A stretch of DNA of 64,000 nucleotides from Pseudarthrobacter sp. fls2-241-R2A-127. Its GTDB lineage: Bacteria > Actinomycetota > Actinomycetes > Actinomycetales > Micrococcaceae. The stretch lies in assembly GCF_030209355.1 (NCBI RefSeq), contig NZ_JARVSF010000010.1, positions 1 to 64,000 on the forward strand, in the 5' to 3' direction. A program made the translations under genes and the position numbers. The number at the start of each line of letters is the position of its first letter. The stretch's first letter is position 1. This document shows, one piece after another, positions 28,446-37,326 of this stretch. Under the pieces are notes generated by a model. It was not told the origin of the DNA and did no database searches. It saw only the letters and a list, made by a program, of their open reading frames with translations.

Positions 28446-29123
28446 TTATTCCGTCGCCGCACGTAATGTCCGGCTTCCCTTTGCACGGAGCAGCTCGATG
28501 GCTGCTGCAGGATCGTCCGCACCGTAGACCGCGGAGCCGGCTACGAAGACGTTGGCGCCTGCCTCGGCGGCACGGGCGATGGTCTCCTCCGAGATGCCGC
28601 CGTCCACCTGAATGGCAACTCCCAGCCCCGACCCGTCCACTGCTTCGCGCGCCCTGCGGATTTTGGGCAGCGTGATGTCCAGGAATGCCTGGCCGCCGAA
28701 GCCCGGCTCCACAGTCATGATGAGGAGCATGTCAAGTTCCGGCAGCATGTCCAGGTAAGGTTCAACCGCCGTGGCGGGCCGCAGCGCCATCCCGGCCTTG
28801 GCTCCCCTGCTGCGCAGTTCCCGTGCGAGCTTGATCGGTGCGATGGATGCCTCGGCGTGGAAGGTGACTGATGCGAGCCCGGCGTCGGCGAACCCGGGTG
28901 CCCAGCGGTCGGCGTCGGCAATCATCAGGTGCGCATCCAGCGGAACGGGGCTGACTGCCTGGATCCGCTGCACGACGGGCAGCCCGAGGGTGAGGTTGGG
29001 GACGAAGTGGTTGTCCATCACGTCCACGTGCACGGCGTCGGCATTGCTGATCCGCTGGAGTTCGGCCTCAAGGTTGACGAAGTCGGCGGAGAGGATGCTC
29101 GGGTTGATGCAGCATTGCGCCAC
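28446..29123 (-). CDS. rpe: ribulose-phosphate 3-epimerase
   Basis: The 225-aa TIM-barrel enzyme interconverts ribulose 5-phosphate and xylulose 5-phosphate. Metal and catalytic residues include H32 and D34 in [14 protein letters not shown]66 in LDAHLMI, and the second Asp in IQVDGGI. The start is GTG 29123 after AAAGG. Ribulose 5-phosphate is the substrate of RibB, so its place before the riboswitch-controlled genes is functionally sensible. Confidence 0.96.
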   Translation of the reverse strand: MAQCCINPSILSADFVNLEAELQRISNADAVHVDVMDNHFVPNLTLGLPVVQRIQAVSPVPLDAHLMIADADRWAPGFADAGLASVTFHAEASIAPIKLARELRSRGAKAGMALRPATAVEPYLDMLPELDMLLIMTVEPGFGGQAFLDITLPKIRRAREAVDGSGLGVAIQVDGGISEETIARAAEAGANVFVAGSAVYGADDPAAAIELLRAKGSRTLRAATE

Positions 29124-29190
29124 GGAAGTGCCTTTCGCTGAAGGTGCTTGGTGTGTTTGGAACGTTCCTGCCCGGGCAGGAACGTCCCGA

Positions 29191-30819
29191 TCAGGATTTC
29201 TTCTTGATGATGGCCAGGAACATGGCGTCGGTGTGGTGGATGTGGGGCCAGAGCTGGGCCGTCAGGTCGTGTCCGGCGCCGAGGTTGCCGGTCAGGCTGA
29301 CGGCATCCAGGGCGGCGCCCGCGTCAAGGAGCTCAAGGTCGTCGCGTTTCCTGATGGCGTCGGCCACGACTGCAGTGGTTTCGGCCGGATGCGGCGAGCA
29401 GGTCACATAAGCCACTACTCCCCCGGGACGCACCGCGGCCAGCGCGGATGCCAGCAGCTCCCGTTGCAGAGGGCCCAGGTCTGCGATGTCCTTGGGCGAC
29501 CTCCGCCACCGGGACTCCGGACGGCGGCGCAGCGCCCCCAGGCCCGTACAGGGAACATCCACCAGGACTCGGTCGAAGCTGCCGGGCTGCTCCGTTCCGA
29601 CATCACGGCCGTCGCCAGTGCGCACCTGCCAGCTGTCGTGCGGCACGGCGGCCAGGGCCTGGCCCACGAGCTTTGCCCGGTGCGGAGCCGGTTCGTTCGC
29701 CAGGAGCGTGGCCCCGCGCTGGTGGGCAAGGGCCCCCAGCAGTGCCGCTTTCCCGCCGGGCCCCGCGCACAGATCCAGCCACGCCTCGGGGGTGGAATCT
29801 GCCGACGCGGTTGGCCCGGCACTCTCCGCTGCCGTCGCGCCGAGGTCGACGGCGGCAAGCGCCCTTGCCACCAATTGGGAACCGACGTCCTGCACGCGGG
29901 TGGTTCCGGCGCGGACGGAGGACAAGCGGCCCAGGTCCCCGCCGCTGGACAGCGCGGATCCCTCCACCAGTTCACCGGGGGTGGCACCCGTTTCCAAGGC
30001 TTCATCCAGGCTCCCAAGCCCTGGCAGGGCCACCAGGTTGACCACGGGGGCGGCGTTGTCAGATTCCAGCAGCGTGTTGATCTCGGAGGCGGGGCGGCCA
30101 TGGGCCACCAGGGATTGCCGCATGGCCCGGACAATCCACTCGGGGTGGGCGTATCGCAGCGACGCAATCTTCGTTTCGTCGGTCTCGCCTGCAACCAGCT
30201 GGTCCAGCCATTCATCAAGGGTGCGGGCCGCGACCTTGCGCAGGACGGCGTTGATCAGTGCCGAGGGGCCTGCACCGATGACGGCGCGGGCGAGCCCAAC
30301 AGTCTGGTCCAGCGCCGCATGGGCCGGGACCCGCATGGCCAGCAACTGGTGGACACCGAGGCGGAGGGCGTCCAGGACGGCCGGATCAAGCTGGTCAAGC
30401 GGCCTGTCCACGCACCTGGCCAGGATGGCGTCGTAGGTGCCTTGGCCGCGCAGGGCACCGTAGCTCAATTCGGTGGCGAAGCCGGCGTCCCGTTTGTCGA
30501 GGTGGTGATGCCGGATCCGTGCAGGCAGCACCAGGTTGGCGTAGGCATCTTCCTGGGCCACGGCGCGCAGCACCTCGAAGGCCACCAGCCGGGCGGGGTC
30601 GGCGCGCCTGGTGCGCTGGGACGGTGCCTGCTCTGTGAAGCTCCGTTGCGGCCCGCGGTTGCGTTCCCGCCCTTTGGCGTCCCGCCGGCTGGCACCGGCG
30701 GGACCGCCGTTGCCCCGTCCGCCGCCGGGCCCACCGCTGCCGCCCTGGCCATTCCGCCCGGCGTTGCCCCGCCCTCCGGACCTGCCCTGGCCGCCCGGGT
30801 TTGCTCCGGAACCGCTCAT
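29191..30819 (-). CDS. rsmB: 16S rRNA m5C967 methyltransferase (RsmB/Sun)
   Basis: This 542-aa protein uses S-adenosylmethionine to methylate C967 of 16S rRNA. A NusB-like RNA-binding domain spans about 75-225. The Rossmann methyltransferase follows, with [22 protein letters not shown] (the release cysteine) and [10 protein letters not shown] (the nucleophile). Residues 1-72 form an unusual Gly/Arg/Asn-rich, RGG-like tail that is probably disordered and RNA-binding. The ATG overlaps the fmt TGA (ATGA), and the gene lies in the def-fmt-rsmB-rpe order typical of actinobacteria. Confidence 0.94.
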   Translation of the reverse strand: MSGSGANPGGQGRSGGRGNAGRNGQGGSGGPGGGRGNGGPAGASRRDAKGRERNRGPQRSFTEQAPSQRTRRADPARLVAFEVLRAVAQEDAYANLVLPARIRHHHLDKRDAGFATELSYGALRGQGTYDAILARCVDRPLDQLDPAVLDALRLGVHQLLAMRVPAHAALDQTVGLARAVIGAGPSALINAVLRKVAARTLDEWLDQLVAGETDETKIASLRYAHPEWIVRAMRQSLVAHGRPASEINTLLESDNAAPVVNLVALPGLGSLDEALETGATPGELVEGSALSSGGDLGRLSSVRAGTTRVQDVGSQLVARALAAVDLGATAAESAGPTASADSTPEAWLDLCAGPGGKAALLGALAHQRGATLLANEPAPHRAKLVGQALAAVPHDSWQVRTGDGRDVGTEQPGSFDRVLVDVPCTGLGALRRRPESRWRRSPKDIADLGPLQRELLASALAAVRPGGVVAYVTCSPHPAETTAVVADAIRKRDDLELLDAGAALDAVSLTGNLGAGHDLTAQLWPHIHHTDAMFLAIIKKKS

Positions 30820-31736
30820 TCGAACACCACGCCCTCCACTGAAGCCATACCGCGCGCCCAGTCGGCGGCGGCCATCATTTTCTTGCCGGCGGGTTGGATC
30901 CGGGTGAGTTCCACCGCGTGCGAACCCGTTCCGACCAGCACGGCTTTGCCGTTCAGTTCCATGGTTCCCGGGGCCAGGCCGGTAACATCCGGCCGCAGCC
31001 GGACGGGCTCGAGTTTGATCCGCTGCCCGTCCAGCATGGTCCAGGCCCCGGGCTCGGGGGTGACGCCGCGCGCCTGCCGGCTGATGGCAAGCGCCGGGTG
31101 GGCCCAGGTGAGGCGCCCGTCGTCCAGGGTCAGCTTCGGCGCCACGGTGACGTCGCCCGCCTGCGGCTGCGGCGCCGCTTTTCCGGCGTCGATGGCCGAC
31201 AACGTCTGCGCGAGCAGGACTGCTCCGCTGTGTGAAAGCCGCTCGAGCAGGTCGCCTGCGGTGTCGTGGGGGCCCACGGGCTCGGTCAGGGTGCCGAAGA
31301 CGGGACCGGTATCGAGTCCTTCTTCAAGCTGGAACGTCACGGCGCCGGTGACGTCGTCTCCGGCCATGATGGATCGCTGGACCGGGGCCGCGCCGCGCCA
31401 GGCCGGAAGCAGGGAGAAGTGCAGGTTGACCCAGCCGTGGCGGGGTATGGCCAGCGCGGCGGGCGGGACCAAGCCGCCGTAAGCAACGATCGCGGCCACG
31501 TCCGGCGCGGCGGCCGTGATGCGTGCGGTGGTGTCGGCTTCGACCTTGGCCGCGTGAATGATGTCGATCCCGAGTTCGGCGGCGCGGCGGGCAACCGGGG
31601 AGGGCGTCAGCACGCGATTCCGGCCCAGTGGCGCGTCGGGACGGGTCAGGACCGCGACGACCTCGAAGCCGGCGTTGACCAGGGCGTCGAGTGATGGAAC
31701 GGCGACGGCCGGGGTACCGGCAAAAAGTACCCTCAT
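30816..31736 (-). CDS. fmt: methionyl-tRNA formyltransferase
   Basis: The 306-aa enzyme formylates initiator Met-tRNA with 10-formyl-THF. The N-terminal catalytic domain has MRVLFAGTP, HFSLLPAWRGAAPVQ and a later GLDTGP motif, and the C-terminal tRNA-binding domain starts near residue 205. ATG 31736 overlaps the def stop (ATGA). Coupling to def, which removes the same formyl group after translation, is the usual arrangement. Confidence 0.96.
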   Translation of the reverse strand: MRVLFAGTPAVAVPSLDALVNAGFEVVAVLTRPDAPLGRNRVLTPSPVARRAAELGIDIIHAAKVEADTTARITAAAPDVAAIVAYGGLVPPAALAIPRHGWVNLHFSLLPAWRGAAPVQRSIMAGDDVTGAVTFQLEEGLDTGPVFGTLTEPVGPHDTAGDLLERLSHSGAVLLAQTLSAIDAGKAAPQPQAGDVTVAPKLTLDDGRLTWAHPALAISRQARGVTPEPGAWTMLDGQRIKLEPVRLRPDVTGLAPGTMELNGKAVLVGTGSHAVELTRIQPAGKKMMAAADWARGMASVEGVVFE

Positions 31737-32323
31737 TCTGCGGCGCCAAAGCTGCCGGGGGCGCCAAAACTTGTACCGCCGAAGCTGGACCCGACGCTCT
31801 TGGCACGCTTGGCCGTGGTGCGTTCGGCGACGGCGTCGTAGTTGGCATTGCGGATGGAGCGCAGAGCTGCCTTCCGGTCGTCGCCCTCGAGCCGGTCGGT
31901 GTAGAGGATGCCGTCGAGGTGGTCGTTTTCGTGCTGGAAGCACCGTGCCAGCAGCCCCTCGCCGTCGACCGTCACCGGGTTGCCGTGCATGTCGACGCCG
32001 GTGACCCGGGTGGCGCGGAAGCGGCGCACCGGGAAGCCAAGTCCCGGAATGGAGAGGCAACCCTCCACATGGTCCGGCTGGTAGTCCGCGCTGTTCTCCA
32101 GCACCGGGTTGATGATGTGGCCTTCGACGCCGTCAATACGGTACGTGAAGACACGTTTGCTGACGCCGACCTGCGGCGCGGCCAGGCCGGCGCCTTCCAC
32201 GTCCTCCATGGTTTCGGTCATGTCGGCGACCAGTTTGGCAAGCTCGGGTCCGAATTCCGTCACGGGATCAGCCACCGTGCGGAGCACAGGATCGCCGATG
32301 ATGCGGATATTCAGGATAGCCAT
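31733..32323 (-). CDS. def: peptide deformylase
   Basis: The 196-aa metalloenzyme removes the N-formyl group from new proteins. The three family motifs are intact: GAGLAAPQVG at 44-53, EGCLSIPG with metal ligand C89, and QHENDHLDG with H131, E132 and H135. A C-terminal tail of about 30 residues rich in Lys, Ser and Gly follows. GTGAGGAAT lies before the ATG, and TAAACT at 32367-32372 is the probable -10 element. Confidence 0.96.
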   Translation of the reverse strand: MAILNIRIIGDPVLRTVADPVTEFGPELAKLVADMTETMEDVEGAGLAAPQVGVSKRVFTYRIDGVEGHIINPVLENSADYQPDHVEGCLSIPGLGFPVRRFRATRVTGVDMHGNPVTVDGEGLLARCFQHENDHLDGILYTDRLEGDDRKAALRSIRNANYDAVAERTTAKRAKSVGSSFGGTSFGAPGSFGAAE

Positions 32324-32366
32324 GCGCAGTTATTCCTCACGGTTGGCGGAAAAAGGGAACCTGTCC

Positions 32367-32372
32367 AGTTTA
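32367..32372 (-). promoter_or_regulatory. candidate -10 element of the def-fmt-rsmB operon
   Basis: TAAACT on the minus strand gives a predicted leader of about 37 bases containing GTGAGGAAT before the def ATG. The -35 region is weak. Confidence 0.4.
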
Positions 32373-32401
32373 GGTGCTGTCCCCTGCGGTGCCGCTCCGC
32401 C

Positions 32402-33262
32402 TTACGCCGTGCGGGCCTGTGCCAGCGGCGGCGGCGCGATGGGCAGCAGTGCCGTGCCGGCGCTGAGGGTGTCCGCGGACAGTTCCCACACCCGGCGCAG
32501 GGCGCAAAACTTCCACCAGTGATGCTTGAGGACCTCCGGATTCGCACGGACGGGACGTACCTCGGTTTCTCCAATGGCGACTGCCAGCAGGACCGGGTTG
32601 TCGCCGTATTTCCAGGGCTCCCAGGTTCCGGCTTCGGGATCCACCAGGCTTTCTTCCGCCTTCATTCCGGCGACCAGCTGCATGACCACCTTGTCATCGA
32701 GCGGTTTGACCAGCCCGTCGCGAGTGGTGCCCTTGGTTTTGTAGTCGATCAGGCAGACGCGGCCGTTGATGCGGGCTACGAGGTCGAGGGTTCCGGCGTA
32801 GCCCACGGACTGGTTCCAGACAGTGATTTCCGGGGCAATGGGCTCCACCCGGAACAGCTCCCACCACTCATCGAAGCGGACCGCGAAGGCTTCTTCACCA
32901 TTGGCTGCCAGGGCCTCCCGGGCTTCCTTCATGGTGTCCGGGCGCCCCAGCGCCCGGAGCGCCACCTGCTCGCAGTAGTTATGGACCCGGTCCCCGCGGC
33001 GCGCGGCGTCGTCCCGGTAGGTTTCGGCAGCCTTGGCCGCACGGTTGATGGCCTGCTTGATCTTCGCCGGGCTGCCCAGGCTGTCTGAGAGGAGGGGATC
33101 CTTGGCGAGGCTGCTCGCACCCATGTAGCCGAACCAGCCGTCGAGGCCATGCGGCTGTTGGCTGATGACGGTGGTGATGGACGGCACGGAGAACTGTTCA
33201 GACGTGGACCGTGCGTACATCCGGCCGTATTCAGTGGCGTGGGCAAGAAGCGGATCAGTCAT
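32402..33262 (-). CDS. PD-(D/E)XK nuclease-superfamily protein (RecB/Cas4-like)
   Basis: This 286-aa protein has the RecB/Cas4-type nuclease motif order: H94 in VHNYCEQ, E145 in PEITVWN, D160 in YAGTLDL and D173-x-K175 in LIDYKTKG. These would bind a metal ion and cut DNA. There is no helicase domain and no cas gene nearby, and the four-cysteine cluster of Cas4 is absent. It stands alone between def and a tRNA. ATG 33262 starts the conserved part; the frame extends into the tRNA-Val gene upstream, which is not coding. The role is unknown, perhaps repair. Confidence 0.7.
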   Translation of the reverse strand: MTDPLLAHATEYGRMYARSTSEQFSVPSITTVISQQPHGLDGWFGYMGASSLAKDPLLSDSLGSPAKIKQAINRAAKAAETYRDDAARRGDRVHNYCEQVALRALGRPDTMKEAREALAANGEEAFAVRFDEWWELFRVEPIAPEITVWNQSVGYAGTLDLVARINGRVCLIDYKTKGTTRDGLVKPLDDKVVMQLVAGMKAEESLVDPEAGTWEPWKYGDNPVLLAVAIGETEVRPVRANPEVLKHHWWKFCALRRVWELSADTLSAGTALLPIAPPPLAQARTA

Positions 33263-33316
33263 ACAAAAGACTCTTTCACAGGGGGCTGACAAAATCTCCG
33301 GACGCTGGATCCGAAC

Positions 33317-33360
33317 ACAAAAAAGGTCCGTTTCCGCTGCGTATGAGCGGAAACGGACCT
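33317..33360 (-). terminator. terminator of tRNA-Val(CAC)
   Basis: AGGTCCGTTTCCGCT (33324-33338) pairs with AGCGGAAACGGACCT (33346-33360), a perfect 15-bp stem with a 7-base loop. An A-run at 33317-33324 reads as a T-run on the minus strand. It begins 6 bases after the tRNA 3' end. Confidence 0.92.
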
Positions 33361-33366
33361 CTGCGG

Positions 33367-33438
33367 TGGGCGATACTGGGTTCGAACCAGTGACCTCTTC
33401 GGTGTGAACGAAGCGCGCTACCACTGCGCCAATCGCCC
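33367..33438 (-). tRNA. tRNA-Val (anticodon CAC)
   Basis: On the minus strand the acceptor GGGCGAT/ATCGCCC carries discriminator A at 33367. The anticodon stem CTTCG/CGAAG holds loop TTCACAC, giving CAC. The T-arm CTGGGTTCGAACCAG deviates only slightly from consensus. Length is 72 bases, without encoded CCA. Confidence 0.94.
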
Positions 33439-33634
33439 CGATGCATTTGAATGCTAGCCGACCATTGGGCCATTTGAAAAATCGGCGCCTGCCGGCCGCG
33501 CATATAGAGAGGTTGTCGGGGCCCGGCGGCTGCCCGCCAGCCGCCGTCCACTTCGAATTACACGCTTGTAAGTCGAAAAATTCGCGTGATGACGCGGAAG
33601 TGGGGCCGCATGACCATCATCCCTTGGGGGCAAT

Positions 33635-33663
33635 TTGGAGAATCCCGGAACCTCCTATATTGT
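33635..33663 (+). promoter_or_regulatory. candidate promoter of the Gly-Cys-Val-Gly-Val tRNA array
   Basis: TTGGAG (33635-33640) and TATTGT (33658-33663) are separated by 17 bases and lie about 60 bases before the first tRNA. The surrounding 33439-33722 stretch is locally AT-rich and has no gene. Confidence 0.45.
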
Positions 33664-33722
33664 TTTTACTCGTTGGAACGCGAGGAAATGCCGGAAACGG
33701 CAAGGAATCAACCCTCCAAAAT

Positions 33723-33795
<73 letters not shown>

Positions 33796-33842
33796 CGCAG
33801 GACACTGTCACAGCAAACATTCTTCGGAATTGACGCTAACAC

Positions 33843-33913
33843 GGTGGGTTGGCCGAGAGGCGAGGCAGCGGCCTGCAAAGCCGTATACACGGGTTCGAAT
33901 CCCGTACCCACCT
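33843..33913 (+). tRNA. tRNA-Cys (anticodon GCA)
   Basis: The acceptor GGTGGGT/ACCCACC, anticodon loop CTGCAAA (GCA) and T-arm CGGGTTCGAATCCCG form a 71-base tRNA with discriminator T, as expected for cysteine. It lies between the first Gly and Val genes. Confidence 0.95.
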
Positions 33914-33950
33914 CGGTGAAAACCATGGTTTCCGGTTTACCGGAGGCAAT

Positions 33951-34022
33951 GGGCGATTGGCGCAGCGGTAGCGCGCTTCCCTGACACGGAAGAGGTCACT
34001 GGTTCGATCCCAGTATCGCCCA
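33951..34022 (+). tRNA. tRNA-Val (anticodon GAC), copy 1
   Basis: The acceptor GGGCGAT/ATCGCCC, anticodon stem CTTCC/GGAAG with loop CTGACAC (GAC) and discriminator A form a 72-base tRNA. It is identical to 34183-34254. Confidence 0.95.
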
Positions 34023-34078
34023 CTCGGCAAGGAAACTTGCCGGCAGTATCCCGGAGTATCCGGAACAAACTGCACAAT

Positions 34079-34151
<73 letters not shown>

Positions 34152-34182
34152 CTCTTATGTCCCATACCGGTCTTCCGGTTCC

Positions 34183-34254
34183 GGGCGATTGGCGCAGCGG
34201 TAGCGCGCTTCCCTGACACGGAAGAGGTCACTGGTTCGATCCCAGTATCGCCCA
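34183..34254 (+). tRNA. tRNA-Val (anticodon GAC), copy 2
   Basis: This is an exact 72-base duplicate of the gene at 33951-34022. It is the last tRNA of the array, and a terminator follows after 9 bases. Confidence 0.95.
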
Positions 34255-34263
34255 CTGAAAAGC

Positions 34264-34288
34264 AGCAGCTCTCCGGAGCTGCTTTTTT
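34264..34288 (+). terminator. terminator of the tRNA array
   Basis: AGCAGCTC and GAGCTGCT form an 8-bp stem around TCCG, followed by six T residues. This is a classical intrinsic terminator for the plus-strand array. Confidence 0.92.
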
Positions 34289-34401
34289 ATTGTCCCGGCA
34301 TACGCTGCGGGCGAACGCGATTTCCTTGGCATGCCTTCGCGACGCGGCTAGGATCGGTTGCGCGAGGAGCGACCTGGCTCCGCGATCGAAGGGAGGTGCT
34401 C

Positions 34402-34665
34402 GTGGGTTTACTTGACGATCTAAAGGGCAAGGCTCAGGGTCTGATCCGAGGCAACGAGCAGGCCATCAAGGACGGCATCACCAAGGCCGGCGATTTCGTC
34501 GACACCAAGACCGGCGGCAAGTACGCAGGCCACGTCGACAAGATCCAGGATGGCGCTTCCAAGCTCGTTGACAAGAACGGAACTCCCGGCCAGGCACCTG
34601 CCGCCGGGCAGGTTCCGCCGGTTGCTCCCGGAAATCCGGTTCCGCCGGCTGACAGGACGCCGTAA
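34402..34665 (+). CDS. MT0933-type antitoxin-like small protein
   Basis: This 87-aa cytoplasmic protein resembles the MT0933/Rv0909 antitoxin family: MGLLDDLKGKAQGLI at the start, then GITKAGDFVDTKTGGKYAGHVDKIQDGA. After about residue 60 it becomes a Pro-rich tail. GTG 34402 is chosen because GGGAGG ends 5 bases upstream; an upstream GTG at 34396 overlaps that site. The Rv0909 partner toxin (Rv0910) has no counterpart here, as for many members of this family, so an antitoxin role should not be assumed. Confidence 0.75.
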   Translation: MGLLDDLKGKAQGLIRGNEQAIKDGITKAGDFVDTKTGGKYAGHVDKIQDGASKLVDKNGTPGQAPAAGQVPPVAPGNPVPPADRTP

Positions 34666-34703
34666 AGGATTTGGCCAGGGGCCCTTGCCCCGGCACGTCA
34701 AGG

Positions 34704-34743
34704 AGGTGCGGGTCCCGCCGGGAGGCGGCACCTGCACCTTTGT
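34704..34743 (+). terminator. weak terminator-like hairpin after the MT0933-type gene
   Basis: AGGTGC (34704-34709) pairs with GCACCT (34728-34733) and encloses CGCC/GGCG around GGGA. A T-rich stretch follows. The stem has a 6-base bulge, so efficiency is doubtful. Confidence 0.35.
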
Positions 34744-34834
34744 CGTTTAAGGGCAGCTTCCGGTTGCGCCCTGAACCGGCCACGGCCGCTGCCCGCGGGC
34801 ACCTTCACATTGCCGGTTCGCCGGTACGCGCCGG

Positions 34835-34840
34835 TAACCT
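34835..34840 (+). promoter_or_regulatory. -10 element for leaderless benE
   Basis: TAACCT lies 6 bases before the benE ATG, with no ribosome-binding site. TTGCCG at 34810-34815 could be a -35 element with 19-base spacing. Confidence 0.45.
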
Positions 34841-34846
34841 GCCGGT

Positions 34847-36076
34847 ATGCCTAAGTCCGCAGCGTTTCCCAAAACATCACACACCGGGCGGCCACGGCTG
34901 GATTCCCGGCCCGTGGTCGCCGGCATCGTCACGGCACTGGTGGGCTTCACGTCGTCATTTGCGGTGGTCCTGGCCGGCCTGAAGACAGTGGGTGCCGATC
35001 CCGCGCAGGCCGCCTCCGGGCTGCTGGCGGTCACGCTCGCCGTCGGGCTTGGTGTGCTGTTACTCGCCTGGCGCTCCCGGGTTCCGGTGACCCTGGCGTG
35101 GTCAACGCCGGGTGCGGCGTTGCTGGCAGCGTCGGGAACGCCCGACGGCGGCTGGCCGGCCGCCGTCGGGGCCTTCCTTGTGGCGGGCGTACTGCTGGCG
35201 CTGACCGGACTGGTGCCCGCGCTCGGCAGGCTGATGGCAGCAATCCCCACCTCGCTTGCGCAGGCGATGCTGGCAGGGGTCCTGCTTCAGTTATGCCTGG
35301 CCCCCTTCAAGGCCTTGGGCACGGTCCCGCTGTTCGTGGCGCCCGTGATCCTGTGCTGGCTGCTGATGATGAAGTTTGCTCCACGGTGGGCGGTGCCGGG
35401 CGCGCTGCTGGTGGCCTTGCTGGTGATCGGGATCCAGCTGGCGGCCGGCGGGACCACTATCGGAGCCGAAGCCCTCGTGCCTGCCCTGGTGTGGACCACC
35501 CCCGTGTTCACCCTGCAGGCGTTGGCGGGCATCGCGGTCCCCTTGTTCGTGGTGACCATGGCGTCGCAGAACGTTCCCGGGGTGGCCGTCCTGCGGTCGT
35601 TCGGATACGAAACCCCGTGGCGGCCCGCCATGCTGGTAACGGGTGCGGGCACCGTACTGGGAGCGCCGTTTGGCGGCCATGCCATCAATCTTGCCGCGCT
35701 CAGCGCCGCGCTTGCCGCCGGCGAGGAGGCCGGCGCGGACCGGAGCAGGCGGTGGATCGCCGGTTTCGTCTCCGGGCCCGCGTACCTGGTGTTGGCTGCG
35801 TTTTCCGCCGCCCTGGTCACCGTGGTGGGTGCGGCACCGGCGGGAATGCTCGAAGCTGTCGCAGGCCTCGCCCTGCTGGGTACCCTCGCCTCGGCGGTAT
35901 CGGCCGCATTGGCGGACCCCGAAGACCGGATCGCTCCAGCGGTCACCTTCCTGATGGCGGCTTCGGGCCTGGCCTTCGCCGGAATCGGGTCAGCGTTCTG
36001 GGCGCTCCTTGCCGGCCTGGCAGTGCGGGCGCTCCTGGTTCCACTCCGGCGTCCCGTAGCGGAACGGGCCGACTAA
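34847..36076 (+). CDS. benE: BenE-family benzoate/H+ symporter
   Basis: The 409-aa integral membrane protein has about 11-12 hydrophobic segments across its length. The BenE pattern is visible in TALVGFTSSFAVVLAGL near the N-terminus, LAWSTPGAALLA near 85-96, and TMASQNVPGVAVLRSFGY near 233-250. The family imports benzoate or related aromatics with protons. No benzoate-degrading genes are in the window, so the substrate is unproven. The message appears leaderless. Its stop overlaps the convergent zapE stop by 4 bases. Confidence 0.88.
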   Translation: MPKSAAFPKTSHTGRPRLDSRPVVAGIVTALVGFTSSFAVVLAGLKTVGADPAQAASGLLAVTLAVGLGVLLLAWRSRVPVTLAWSTPGAALLAASGTPDGGWPAAVGAFLVAGVLLALTGLVPALGRLMAAIPTSLAQAMLAGVLLQLCLAPFKALGTVPLFVAPVILCWLLMMKFAPRWAVPGALLVALLVIGIQLAAGGTTIGAEALVPALVWTTPVFTLQALAGIAVPLFVVTMASQNVPGVAVLRSFGYETPWRPAMLVTGAGTVLGAPFGGHAINLAALSAALAAGEEAGADRSRRWIAGFVSGPAYLVLAAFSAALVTVVGAAPAGMLEAVAGLALLGTLASAVSAALADPEDRIAPAVTFLMAASGLAFAGIGSAFWALLAGLAVRALLVPLRRPVAERAD

Positions 36077-37110
36077 GAGGGTTCGTGGTTCTGGCCTTCA
36101 CGGGCCAGCGCGGTGAGGCGGGAAACGGCACGGAAGTACTTCTTCATGTACCCGCCGGTCATCATTTCCTCGGTGAACAGCTTGTCGAACGGGACACCGC
36201 TGGCGAGGATGGGAACGTCCTTGTCGTAGAGCCGGTCCGCCAGGACGACGAACCGGAGCGCCACGGCCTGTTCGCTGATGGTTTCCACGTTCCGCCACAC
36301 CACGCCGTCGATGCCGTCGATAAGCTGCCGGTAGCGGCTCGGGTGCACGCCCGCCAGGTGGTGGATCAGGGTTGAGAACTCGTCCTGCGCCACGGTCTTG
36401 CCGTCGAACTCGGCTTTCATGTGCGCGTTCAGTTCGCTGTTCCTCAGCGGGGCGGGAGCAGCCGGAAGGCCACGGTGCCGGAAGTCCTCACCGTCGATGC
36501 GGATGACCTCGAACTGGTCCGCGAGCACCTGGATCTCGCGCTGGAAATCCACTGCCGCGAACCGGCCGTCGCCCAGGGATCCGGGGAGGGTGTTGGACGT
36601 GGCAGCAAGCTTGACGCCGGCGTCGGCCAGTTCCCGCATGAGCCTGGACATCAGGACGGTATCGCCCGGATCGTCGAGTTCGAATTCGTCGATGCACACC
36701 AGCTTGTAGCTGCTCAGCGCCTCCACGGTCTTGCGGAAGGACAGGGCGCCCACCAGGTTGGTGTACTCCACGAACGTGCCGAAGGCCTTGGGTCCGGGCG
36801 CTGCGTGCCAGAGCGACGCGAGCAGGTGGGTCTTGCCAACGCCGAACCCGCCGTCCAGGTAGATCCCCGCCCTGGATTCGTCTTTCTTGCCGAACAGCTT
36901 CTTGAATAGGCCGCCCCCGTTACCCGCTCCGACGCCGCCGGCAAATTCTTCCAAGGCGTTCACTGCGGCAGCCTGGCTTGGCTGCTTGGGGTCCGGGCGG
37001 TAGCTCGAAAAGGAAACCTCCCCGAACCGCGGCGATGGGTAGAAGCCCTTGAGGAGTTCGTCCACCGAAACTGCCGGAGTACGGGCGGCAAGCTGTTCGA
37101 TCTGTACCAA
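36073..37110 (-). CDS. zapE: ZapE/AFG1-family ATPase
   Basis: This 345-aa P-loop ATPase of the AFG1/ZapE family has Walker [12 protein letters not shown] near residue 92 and Walker [13 protein letters not shown] near 139. The following SNTLP region is typical of the family. In E. coli ZapE associates with the division Z-ring; the actinobacterial role is less clear. I see no ATG near the conserved N-terminus; TTG 37110 is the best start, with a weak purine tract upstream and TATCCT at 37145-37150 as -10. The long open frame beyond 37110 is a GC-rich artefact that runs antisense to sseA. Confidence 0.85.
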   Translation of the reverse strand: MVQIEQLAARTPAVSVDELLKGFYPSPRFGEVSFSSYRPDPKQPSQAAAVNALEEFAGGVGAGNGGGLFKKLFGKKDESRAGIYLDGGFGVGKTHLLASLWHAAPGPKAFGTFVEYTNLVGALSFRKTVEALSSYKLVCIDEFELDDPGDTVLMSRLMRELADAGVKLAATSNTLPGSLGDGRFAAVDFQREIQVLADQFEVIRIDGEDFRHRGLPAAPAPLRNSELNAHMKAEFDGKTVAQDEFSTLIHHLAGVHPSRYRQLIDGIDGVVWRNVETISEQAVALRFVVLADRLYDKDVPILASGVPFDKLFTEEMMTGGYMKKYFRAVSRLTALAREGQNHEPS

Positions 37111-37326
37111 GGTGGTCCGTTCTGCTCGTGGGTGGTCCCCAGAAAGGATACCGGCAACGGGCGCCGCAGCCGGGGTCGGCGGGGTCCCCGGCACGGCCGC
37201 GTGACCAAGCCAACATTTCGCCCTATTAACGGAATACGGACAACGCCGGGGGCGCTGGCTAGGGTGGGAACAGGTTCCAATGCCGGTCCCACGGTTCTCC
37301 GTGCCCTTAGTGAAAGGCCAAACGCC

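Noticed and set aside
28771..31482. A 903-codon plus-strand frame over rpe, rsmB and fmt
   Set aside because: All three opposite-strand genes have intact family motifs; this frame has none.
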